Positions 24,693 through 35,000 of a stretch of DNA of 64,000 nt are shown in pieces. The notes under the pieces were generated by a model. The model saw only the letters and a program-made list of their open reading frames with translations. It had not been told where the DNA came from and searched no databases. Every line of letters starts with the position of its first letter. Positions within the stretch are counted from its first letter, which is position 1. Both the position numbers and the translations under genes were made by a program. Source of the stretch: Salticus scenicus (lineage: Eukaryota; Arthropoda; Arachnida; Araneae; Salticidae); assembly GCA_963930645.1 (NCBI GenBank), contig OZ005653.1:110422259-110486258 (forward strand), given 5' to 3'.

Positions 24693-25137
24693 ATGTATAT
24701 AAATAAGCAAAATAATTAAAGCCAGATTAAAAATCAATCCCAAAACTCATGAGGGCCTTCATCAGGGGAGCTCCCCGATGTAGGGAAATGAATGAAACGC
24801 TGGTAATTTAACCAAAAAAACATGTTCCTAGCCTCCAACTTCTCACAGATGAAAGCAAGACCATACAGCAAACGAATTTTAATTAAAACAAAGCCTAAAA
24901 AAGCAATTAAGTTCAGAAATCAAGCACAAAATATAATACATCAATATAAAATACATGAATATAAATAATACAAGAATATAAATAACGCAAGAATATATAA
25001 ATACATACCAGGAGAAACTCGAATAGTCATTAGAATATGGAAAATTGAAAACCACCCCCGTTATAAACATAGAACCCGCTAGTAGGACTGTTTACCAGCA
25101 CTTAAATGTCGCCCAAAATGGAACAACAAACCTTAAG

Positions 25138-25565
25138 AGGGGACAATACCTAATCTCGCCGGCAGCCTTCGCCCATGTTTTCTATGGGAACACTTTTTGC
25201 TACAATTACACATTAACTAATGAATATTTTTAAATTCTGTTTTCGCAGTCAGAAAATTCATAACCATTAAATGAGTTCTCATTTTCGAAAAATTAATTTT
25301 TTTTTAATTTTTACATTTTAATTTTGAGTTCAAAAATGCGATTTTTCACAAAATGCATTTTTCTCATTTTCTAATCGCAAAATGAAATACTAAAATTTTA
25401 AAAAATCAATTTTTGGAAAACAAGTACTAATTTAACGCGTATGAATTTTCTAAATGTGAAAACAGAATTGAAAAATATTCATTAGGTAATGAGTAATTAT
25501 GTAAACAAATTTTCCCATATAATAACATGGGCCAAGGCTGCCGGCGAGATTAGGTATTGTCCGCT
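25138..25565. mobile_element. 428 bp palindromic MITE with ~6 bp target duplication
   Basis: The whole element is a fold-back. Ends are AG(G/C)GGACAATACCTAATCT, continuing CGCCGGCAGCC, on both sides, and the arms remain complementary into the centre (~214 bp each, diverging inward). Flanks are CTTAAG (25132-25137) and CTTAGG (25566-25571). The matching uninterrupted site in PLE copy 2 (near 59590) reads ACCTTAAGTGGG, which confirms the boundaries. No coding capacity. Superfamily unknown. Confidence 0.9.
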
Positions 25566-25599
25566 CTTAGGTGGGATTGTGATCAAGAATACTGAAATG

Positions 25600-26017
25600 T
25601 TTATTGATTAAAAAAACAGGATAGCAGTTAACAGTTAGTATGTTTTCAGGATTTTTCCTAGCCAGATTCAGGTCTAAATTGTTATTGCAAATCATTTTAA
25701 TTCTGTTTATTTGGGTGAACATAATATTTTTTAAAACTTTAAAACTAATACTGGAGAACCAATTTGTTAAATTACAAACTTTAATGTTAAAATCTTGCCT
25801 TTAATCATAAATCCCAATAAGCCAGTTATTATCTATATTTTTAATTTTTAAATCCAGGAAAGAAGTCTGGTCCTCAGTGTGACTACGATTTAAGACAAGA
25901 TCGGAGGGATAGATTTCAGCTGCATATTCCGCTCAACACAGTTTATTGCTATTACGTCATCAATATACCTATAAAACTTAATATCTTTGAATTTTCTTTC
26001 AAAAATAAACAAAATAA
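25600..26017 (-). pseudogene. PLE reverse transcriptase, C-terminal fragment
   Basis: Reading the minus strand from about 25960 gives TEDQTSFLDLKIKN, DNNWLIGIYD, stop, RQDFNIKVCNLTNWF and KVLKNIMFTQINRIKMICNN. These correspond to the thumb region of PLE reverse transcriptases (family pattern: YLDL...IYDKRDDFNF...NFP). It is 70-80% similar by eye to 59600-60040. An in-frame TAA replaces the residue after IYD. The catalytic-box region upstream is degraded and then cut at 26017 by the insert. Confidence 0.7.
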
Positions 26018-27423
26018 TCTGGTGTGTCACTCACGCGATTTTCTCTCACCCTGAAATTTAATACTATAAATACAGGTTGCAGATTAATAGGTAAGATAAC
26101 GAGTACTGTTATATAAACCTATGTTAAACAATTCAAATTAGGCTTCGAAAGAGTTTTATATGATAATTAGTTCTGTGTGACGGGGGCTACCGCCCCACTC
26201 AACCTCTGTTTCATAAATGCACTCATTTTTATATATAATTTAATTCGGTTATTAAAAAATAATTCTGTTTTTAAAATATAATTTATTAATATTATCATTT
26301 AAATAAATTATCTTTTATGAAAATGCAGACGATTTCTGTATTAGACAAGTTGTATAACACTAAATATCCAAAAATAAATTGAATTTATTCTCAATATTAC
26401 GTTAAAAAAAAAAAAAGATAACTTTATTTTAAATTATCGCAGATCGATGGTTCAACCAATCGTTCTAAAGATATTGGCGATCTCTTCTGAAAGATACCCA
26501 TCATTAAAATTTACTCCCCTCGAAGGGGGCGGGAATTCCCCCCAGGGGTGTAGGCGAGGCCCCTACATACACAATTTTTTTTTCCCAGTTGACTATCGCT
26601 ATTACAAAATATATATGTTCGTTTCATTTGGTTTAGTGCAGTCTATAGATGTTAAACTCTACTTACCTGCAATTTCCCCCATAGACGTAATGTATTTGAA
26701 TACTTTTGATGTTCCTGTACACGAACCATTAACTTCATCTCAACGAAAAGCTTACTGTAGCATCCTATATGATACACATTTATAATAACAAGTTTTTAAT
26801 TTCTGCTACTGTTTGTTATTGAGATATGCTGATAACAGACACGCACACAGACCATTCGTTAAAAACATGATTTTCGTATTCAGGGGAACTCAGAACATCT
26901 AAATATAACAAAAACGCACTTTCATAAATTTGACTCTAAAACAATACTTTCTCTAATTTATGGGTAAGAGAAAGTAAAAAAAAGGTTTAAAAATGTTAGT
27001 TTTTGTTAAAAGAAAGCGTCAGTTAGAAGAGTTTGTTTTGGATAATATTCGCTGAAAAAAATAGTTCCGTATTCAGGATGGCCAAATAATCAATGTTTTA
27101 CTATAGATAATCGACCTTTGAGTTAAAATCATGGTTTCAATTTATGTTGTATTCCAAAAGTCAGGAAAATCTTGAAAAAAATTGTAATTTTTTAATAAAA
27201 TAAAAAGGTACACTTTGCCCCATACGGTTTGACAGACACACATACAGACACACACACGGACAGACACACAATTAGACACAAAGTTAGACACACAGACCAT
27301 TCGCTAAAAACACGATTTTTGTATTCAAGGGTCCTCAGAACATGCAAATATAACAAAAACTCACGTTCGAAAATTTGACCCTAAAACAATACTTTCTCGA
27401 CCCAATGGGTAAGAAAAAGTAAA
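26018..27423 (+). mobile_element. ~1.4 kb unclassified insertion in PLE copy 1
   Basis: PLE sequence stops at AATAAACAAAAT and resumes at GTTGTCTAAAGCACTCGAG; copy 2 is continuous across this point (about 60045-60060). Near its right end the insert has two diverged direct copies (26841-26980 and 27290-27423) of a block with CACACAGACCATTCG, AACAATACTTTCTC and GGGTAAGA, finishing in AAGTAAAAAT. Short-period A-rich ends like this suggest a retroposon (RTE-like?), but there is no coding support. Confidence 0.6.
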
Positions 27424-28805
27424 AATGTTGTCTAAAGCACTCGAGTAACTTGTTCCCATTTGGATACCGTGAATTTGTAAAAAATAACCAACACCTTTAA
27501 ACAAAACATTTTAGAAGATGCAAAATTTAATAAGGTTGATCCAGTAAACTTTTTCGCAGTCTATTACGTGACGAAATTCTTTGTAATTTTTTTCAAAATT
27601 TCTAGAACCAAGTAATGTGGGATACTACCAAAAATGTTTTCAAAATCGTAAGTATTAATTGTAAAAACATTTTCTGAATTTTCTTTAAAAAAATAAAATT
27701 TTGTTAATTATTTTTAAGATACTGCAATTATCGTCTGACTCTAAAGTGTTCAAGATATTATTGAGTAAATAAAAATGTTTTTTACCGGCCTTGTAATTAT
27801 AAACAAAATTACCACAAGTAACGTAACGAAATTTAATGGGATTTTTATGAAATTTAACATTAATAAATAGGTATGAAAAATTAAAACTGTTTCTATTTAT
27901 ATTGAGTTTTTTATTAAAAGCCAATATCATTTTTCTTATAATAGAGGGGGAGTCATTTATTTTTTTGTAAGAACAATTACCGGAATATTCTTTGTTAAGT
28001 AACATCTTGTAAAAAACTTTACAAAAAATGGAAAAAATATTTACAGCTTTATCAATGGTGGCTATAATAATTTTTTTCTTTAAGTTTTCAATATTTTCTT
28101 TTAAGTCTGTATTATAGTTTTCATGAATTTTCTTTCCAAAGTAACTCCTATAAAATGTTAAATTCCTTTCAAAATATTCCAGAATTCTCTTTTTCCATAA
28201 TTTAAAATCTTCTATAGGCCAACTATATTTGTAAGGGAGATTTAAAATAAAAATATCTAAATCTTTTGCAATAATAGCTATGATATTTCTGTTGGTATAA
28301 TAGAAATTTAACCGGAAATTGGCACCTAAATTCATCAGATTTCTTAGCGTAGTATTTTCTATTTTATCTAAATTACCTGTAATTATATGTTCATGAAAGA
28401 AATCTTTAAAATCTTTATATAAATCTTGATTATAATAACAATCATTAACTTCAATAATATCAATATTTTTACTAACTTTATTATAATTGCAAATTACCTT
28501 TTTTAAATTTATATTATAGCTGTAACCAATTCTGTTATTACAATAGTTTTTAAGTGGAAAAATTCATTACAAATATAGTCAAAAATATAGTCAAAAATTT
28601 TCTCTTTATAACTCAAAACCAAGTTTTCAATAGGAGCTTCTTTTGATGATAACTTTATTTCCGTTAAATATGAAACTTTAATTTTATATTTAAAAATCTG
28701 GAGTGACTCCACTCCACTTTCCGAACATTGAGTAATTAACAGTTTTGTAGATAAAGTAAAGGAAGAGGAGTTGTTAAACAAATAAAAGAGAGAAAACAAT
28801 AATAG
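27424..28805 (-). pseudogene. PLE reverse transcriptase, N-terminal and palm fragment
   Basis: The minus strand gives, in order: VESLQIFKYKIKVSYL, KIENTTLRNLMNLGANFRLN, YSWPIEDFKLWKKRILEYF, IDKAVNIFSIFCKVFYKMLL, SPSIIRKMILAFNKKLN and FINVKFHKNPIKFRYVTCGN. The last is the PLE motif (HKxPxxxRFI...), and YKAGKKHFYLLNNILNTLES follows. The frame is continuous only from 28335 to 27685. The neighbouring part (28799-28509) is in another frame with stops, and downstream (27660-27430) it is broken. Dead copy. Confidence 0.8.
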
Positions 28806-28849
28806 AGAGTTTGAGTATTTTTCTCCATATTATTACACGATGTTTTATT

Positions 28850-29385
28850 TAACGCTACTGAACTTTGAGTCCATAGATCATAATGTTAAAGAATTTTTCG
28901 TTGTGTCCCTGTAAAAACCTGTAAATGCTAGATTCACCAAAATGCTTATAGTTAGTGCAACAGTGATTTATAATATTCATATAAATTTTCAGCTGAACTG
29001 AATAAGGCGTTTAGATGCTATCGAACTTTTAAAATTTGGTCCCATAGGCCATAATGATAAAGATTTTTTCTTTGTGTCCTTGTAAAAAAAAAAAAAAAAA
29101 ACTGTAAGTGCTAAACTCCTCAAAATCTATACAGTTGGTGCAACTGTGACCTATAACATGTGTACAAATGTTTTGCTCAGATTAATAAAGCGTTTACACT
29201 CTATCGCACTTTTAAAAAATTGGCCCCATAGGCCATAATGATAAAGAATTTTTCCTGGTGTCCCTGTAAAAAACTATAAGTGCTAGATTTACCAAAATCA
29301 ATAGGGTTCGTACTATGGTGAATTACAATATACGTACCGACTTTCTGCTTATTCGAACAAAGCGTTTAGACGCAAGCGTGTTCAC
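28850..29385. repeat. Tandem repeat, ~175-185 bp period, about 3 units
   Basis: Units starting near 28852, 29017 and 29201 share CCATAGRTCATAATG or CCATAGGCCATAATGATAAAG, AATTTTTC, GTGTCCYTGTAAAAA and GCTAGATT. A CA/CATA microsatellite (29395-29450) follows, then a block (29456-29575) resembling the tails of the insertion at 26018-27423 and ending in AAAGTAAAAAT. It may be the 3' part of the same retroposon family. Confidence 0.8.
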
Positions 29386-29575
29386 TCACAGACATACACA
29401 CACACACACATGCACACATACATACATACACACACACACACATACATACATCATTGTAAAAATAGTGAAAACGGATTCAGGGAACCCCGAAATGTGTAGA
29501 AACATCAAAATCTCAAATTCGGATTTTCGACATGATTATAATAATTTCCTCACTACAGTGTTCAGAAAGTAAAAA

Positions 29576-29939
29576 TATCGATAAAAATATCTCTAAAAAG
29601 ATCATTTTTTAAGGCATAATTATCCATTTTGTATATAAAAAACCATTTTATTGCTTTATTTTTTAGAGTTAAATTCTGTTTTTAATTAAATAAATATTTT
29701 ATTTTCAATCGTAACTTGGTTTAAAACATCCAGAGTTTTTAGAATGTCAATTTTTTATTGGTTTTTCCACCCCCTCTACAACCTCTAATTTTATTATAGG
29801 TATCCTTAGTTTCAAAAAGTTTAAATTTATTGAAAATACAGCAACTTATTTTATTTAAAATTTTATTCCCAATAAAGTCAGAGTTTAGACTGTAGGGATA
29901 AGGGGGCATCATTACGCTCAATAAAATCCATTTCTAACA
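29576..29939. other. Non-coding or possible PLE N-terminal remnant
   Basis: The minus strand 29921-29739 is open for 60 codons (NSDFIGNKILNKISCCIFNK, with FKLFETKDTYNKIRGC). Its composition is like the PLE coding region just downstream on the same strand, so it may be the upstream part of PLE copy 1, separated by the tandem-repeat insert. Not verified. Confidence 0.3.
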
Positions 29940-30452
29940 CGAAACTCATCGTTCCAGACGCGATTCATCTTAAATGTTTGGGTTGGAGTGGTTGGCGATC
30001 GCTTGATAGTTCCACATGTGTTCCAAGGTCATCTCACAAGCAATATATATTTGGAGTTACTGGATCATCATCGTTCAGGATTATTTGATATCATTCCTGT
30101 ACCCCAACGATCGGAAATCATTTTCCAACATGATGGGGCCAATGTACATTCTTCCAATACCGTTCAGGACTTAAATCAGCAGTATCCGCGATGGATTGGT
30201 CGTAATGGACCAATTCCTTGGCTACCTAGATCGCCAGATCTCATTCCATTGGACTTCTATGTTTGGGGTTTCCTGAAGCAATAAGTTTACCGCACAGAAG
30301 TTGCCAGTTTGCAAGATTTAAGCAGTCGACTCGATGATGCAGTAATAAAATTGAGGGATGAGCTTTCGCTAAGAGCCACTGTGGTTTCTGTTCGTAAGCG
30401 GGCAAGGGCGTGTATCAGGTGTGGAGGTGACGAATTTCAACAGCGGCACTAA
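29940..30452 (+). pseudogene. mariner-type transposase, C-terminal half
   Basis: The frame reads FILNVWVGVVGDRLIVP, LTSNIYLELLDHH, then EIIFQHDGANVH (second catalytic Asp), WIGRNGPIPWLPRSPDLIPL and DFYVWGFLK. These are the catalytic-core blocks of a mariner-related family found widely in arthropods. A TAA at 30282-30284 interrupts after FLKQ. The same frame continues VYRTEVASLQDLSSRLDDAV to a stop at 30450-30452, so only one nonsense codon breaks this half. The N-terminal half and first catalytic Asp are absent, and the sequence before 29940 is unrelated. Confidence 0.85.
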
Positions 30453-32093
30453 ATTTCACACATTCTTTCGAAAGCATATGTGCTTTAATCATAAACGTGA
30501 GGTACGTTATTTTATTTTATTTTATTTTATTTTATTTTTGCAAATTTCTTTGTGAAAGACGTGAGAAACGTCATACTTCTTTAGTTTCCATTCCATTGTG
30601 TTTGTAAACTTAATATAACTGCTAATCTTCTTGTTTGTCTTTAAACCTTTCTTTTTTGCATCTAACAAAACAGCAGGCTGAAGGCGGACAGGAAATGAAG
30701 AACGACCATGGCTCCCCATGAGTCTCCTTCTCAACGAACGTCGAGTTCAGTGATGTATTTCAAACAAAAGGCTAAATTTTCTCTGAACTAGAACACCGAT
30801 ATGGTTTATTGTGGGCTCATTCTAACGCTTGTGGAATGGAGAAGTTTTTGGTAAATTTGACCGACTGTAGCTCGAAAGGTGTTTGCAGAAATGCCTGTTA
30901 AAGGATTTGGTGACAACTCGATTTTAAACTTCGCCAATGTTTAAGCGCTTTTAGCTCGCCGTCAAATTAAGGTATCTTGATGTAAAGGGTGTCACCCGAT
31001 AGTATTTTTTCTGGTCTTTCCAAATATGTGCTTGTTTTACGTGTAAGTCTTTCAGAAAGCTCACAAATTTGGATTTTTTCAGACGGGATGGAAAAAACAG
31101 ATTTTTCTTCTATCTACCATAACTCGGAAACGGTTAGAGGTAGTATAGGGTTTCTATGGTGTTTTTATGCTCCCCATGGGCTGTTCTATGACCTCCTTTC
31201 GTTTGAAAGATTATGTCAAACTCACCCTGTATATGTATATACTTTTGTTCGCCAAGGATGAGAGATATGAAACCTATTTCGCTGCAACATATTAGTATCT
31301 TATATCAGATACTTTATTTAGACATTTGAAAACAAATTTGAGGTCAAATTTTGGTAGAATATTTATCATTTTCCTTTTAATTAGTATATTAGTTGGATAT
31401 TTATTCTGTAAATATCATAATTCGAAATGAAATGTTTATGTTTTCAATCGAATATGAAAGTTTGTCATATTTTTTCTAGAGTTATGAAATTTAAAATTCA
31501 CATTTTATCCTTTTTACAGCAAAAACAACTTAATCTAACGCATGCAGCATGCACATGATAACTATTAAATATCTACGCCAAATATGGAGATAAAAATCGG
31601 GAAATAACTTTCCTCGATTTTTAATATTTTTTTACAAATAATCCAATGGGCAATTAACGTAGAAAAGATTTTTCTTGGTTCCACAGACGGTTAGTGACAT
31701 CATCACTTCAACAGAAAATTTAAAAACATGATATATAATAAGTTTTTTTTTTTTTTTTTTTTTTTTTTTGTAATCTTATAATTATTCTTAACCTTAATCC
31801 TCAATGTTTCCCATCTTGATTAAATTGAAATTGCCATTAAAATTCTAAAATTCTCAAAATCGTCTCATCACTTCGTTAAAATATATTAATTAATCTTTCT
31901 AAAATATTTTTTCTATTTAACATGATATCTGTATTTACTATAATTGCCCAATATTTCATAAGATATCCTATTTTAAAGTTTTAAAATATTTATCAAATTT
32001 ACTTGTTTTTCTGGCTTAGGCATATTGTTTTCCTTTTCATAACTGTAGCTGTTGCCATCTGATTATTTAAAATTATTTAAAATGATGAGATCA
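30453..32093. other. Non-coding stretch with mariner-type terminal sequence
   Basis: Follows the transposase fragment. It has a (TTTTA)n run at 30501-30537. Then 30983-31232 is bounded by inverted AGGGTG / CACCCT words next to TA, possibly a small mariner-type derivative or the terminal part of the same mariner. The rest (31233-32093) is AT-rich with a T run at 31743-31769 and no recognised feature. Confidence 0.45.
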
Positions 32094-35000
32094 TCTATAT
32101 ATATAAAAGAGCAGAGTCTGTGTGTGTGTGTCTGTCTGTGTGTGTTTGTTTGTCCGCTATAGAATCCTAGGCCGTTTCACCGAGCGAGACCAAATTTGGC
32201 ACGGTTAATGTTTACGACCCGAGAAAGACAACGCTGCAAGCGATTTTTCAAAATTCGCCCCCCAAGGGGTGGAGGGTGGCAAAACGTAATTTCACAAAAT
32301 CCTTCAAAAATCAAACAAAAAAACAGATATCCGTAAAATTTTTGCTTTAAAATATATCTAACACAAATGTCTAAAAATCTGTTTCTGGAATTTTTGAAAT
32401 TCGGTCCCCAAGGGGGGCGGGGGGGCAAAACGTGATTTCACATGCGTAAAACGTGATTTCGCATAATCCTATATATCTCAAACAAAAAAAAAATAGATAT
32501 ACGTGAAATTTTTGCTCTAAAATATAGCTAATGCAACTATCTAAAAACCAATTTCTGGAATTTTAGAAATTCAGCCCCCAGGTGGGGCAGCAAGGGGGGG
32601 GGGGGGGGCTATGGAGCAAAAACAAATAGAAGTACAGTTAGGCCGTTCAAAATTGGTACAGGTTGGTTTTAAAGGCCTGCAAGTCGAATGGGGATATTTT
32701 CGATTGTGTAAAGTTATTAGGAGGGGCAAGAAGGGGGGAGGCGAGGGGGGAGGGGAGGGGGGGGGCAAAAAAATAAAAATAGTGTCAGATCGTTCAAAAT
32801 TGGTACGTAGAGGTTTTTGATACTTACAAATCGATTGCGGATATTTTTGAATTTGTAAAATTATTAGGAGGGGCGGGTAGGGGGGTGGGCCGTAAAGGGG
32901 GCTATGGGGCAAAAACAAATATAAATACTGTTAGGCCGTTCAAAATTGGTACAGATAGGTTTAAGAGGCCTGCAAGTCGAATGGGGATATTTTCGATTGT
33001 GTAAAGTTATTAGGAGGGGCAAGAAGGGGGGGAGGGGAGGGGGGAAAAAAAAATAAAAATAGTGTCAGATCGTTCAAAATTAGTACGTAGAGGTTTTTGA
33101 TACTTACAAATCGATTGCGGATATTTTTGAATTTGTAAAATTATTAAGAGGGGCGGGTAGGGGGGTGGGCCGTAAGGGGGGCTATGGGGCAAAAACAAAT
33201 AGAAATACAGTTAGGCCGTTCAAAATTGGTACAGATAGGTTTAAGAGGCCTGCAAGTGGAATGGGGATATTTTCGATTGTGTAAAGTTATTAGGAGGGGC
33301 AAGAAGGGGAAAGGGGAGGGGAGGGGGCAAAAAAATAAAAATAGTGTCAGATCGTTCAAAATTGGTACGTAGAGGTTTTCGATACTTGCAAATCGATTGC
33401 GGATATTTTTGAATTTGTAAAATTATTAGGACGGGCGGGTAGGGGGGTGGGGCGGTAAGGGGGCTATGGAGCAAAAACAAATAGAAGTACAGTTAGGCCG
33501 TTCAAAATTGGTACAGGTTGGTTTTAAAGGCCTGCAATTCGAATGGGGATATTTTCGATTGTGTAAAGTTATTAGGAGGGGCAAGAAGGGGGGAGGCGAG
33601 GGGGGGGCAAAAAAATAAAAATAGTGTCAGATCGTTCAAAATTGGTACGTAGAGGTTTTTGATACTTACAAATCGATTGCGGATATTTTTGAATTTGTAA
33701 AATTATTAGGAGGGGCGGGTAGGGGGGTGGGCCGTAAAGGGGGCTATGGGGCAAAAACAAATATAAATACTGTTAGACCGTTCAAAATTGGTACAGATAG
33801 GTTTAAGAGGCCTGCAAGACGAATGGGGATATTTTCGATTGTGTAAAGTTATTAGGAGGGGCAAGAAGGGGGGAAGGGGAGGGGGGGCAAAAAAATAAAA
33901 ATAGTGTCAGATCGTTCAAAATTGGTACGTAGAGGTTTTCGATACTTGCAAATCGATTGCGGATATTTTTGATTATGGGCAAAAACAAATAGAAATACAG
34001 TTAGGCCGTTCAACATTGATACAAACAGGTTTTAAAGGCCTGCAACTGGAATGGGGATATTTTAGAAAGTGTAAAATTATTAGGAGGGGCGAGAAGAGGG
34101 GAGGGGAGAGGGGGGCAAAAAAAAAAGAATACAGTTAGATCGTTCAAAATTGGTATATATGGGTTTTCGATACATACAAATTGATTGCGGATATTTTAGA
34201 ATTTGTAAAATTATAAGGAGGGGCGGTAAGGGGGGGGGCTATGGGCAAAAACAAATAGAAATACAGTTAGGCCGTTCAAAATTGGTACAGATAGGTTTAA
34301 GAGGCCTGCAAGTCGAATGGGGATATTTTCGATTGTGTAAAGTTATTAGGAGGGGCAAGAAGGGGGGAAGGGGAGGGGGGGCAAAAAAATAAAAATAGTG
34401 TCAGATCGTTCAAAATTGGTACGTAGAGGTTTTCGATACTTGCAAATCGATTGCGGATATTTTTGAATTTGTAAAATTATTAGGAGGGGCGGTAAGGGGG
34501 GGCTATGGGCAAAAACAAATACAAATACAGTTAGGCCGTTCAACATTGATACAAACAGGTTTTAAAGGCCTGCAACTGGAATGGGGATATTTTAGAAAGT
34601 GTAAAATTATTAGGAGGGGCGAGAAGAGGGGAGGGGAGAGGGGGGCAAAAAAAAAAGAATACAGTTAGATCGTTCAAAATTGGTATATATGGGTTTTCGA
34701 TACATACAAATTGATTGCGGATATTTTAGAATTTGTAAAATTATAAGGAGGGGCGGTAAGGGGGGGGGCTATGGGCAAAAACAAATAGAAATACAGTTAG
34801 TCCGTTCAAAATTGGTTTAGATAGGTTTTAGAGGCCTGCAAATCGAATGGGGATATTTTCGAAAGTGTAAAGTTATTAGAAGGGCGGGTAGGGGGGTGGG
34901 GCGGTAAGGGGGCTAAGGGACAAAAACAAATAGAAATACAGTTAGGCCGTTCAAAATTGGTACAGGTTGGTTTTAAAGGCCTGCAATTCGAATGGGGATA

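Larger units (their letters stand above)
24717..28805 (-). mobile_element. Penelope-like element (PLE), copy 1, with nested insertions
   Basis: It is colinear with copy 2 (59160-62215) once two insertions are removed. Both begin with a terminal block (CATGAGGGCCTTC, GGGGAGCTCCCC, GAAACGCTGGTAATTTAACC), pass through the minus-strand RT C-terminal region, and end in the RT N-terminal region. Insertions absent from copy 2 are the palindromic element at 25138-25565 and a ~1.4 kb insert at 26018-27423. Minus-strand RT fragments match the PLE reverse transcriptase by family blocks. Confidence 0.8.

Noticed and set aside
26447..26785. 112-codon plus-strand frame in the 1.4 kb PLE insert
   Set aside because: No recognisable domain. 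It lies in an element with no other coding signal; could be chance in a GC-richer patch.
29388..29450. CRISPR-like array in the CA/CATA-rich region
   Set aside because: Simple microsatellite without unique spacers; the genome is eukaryotic.
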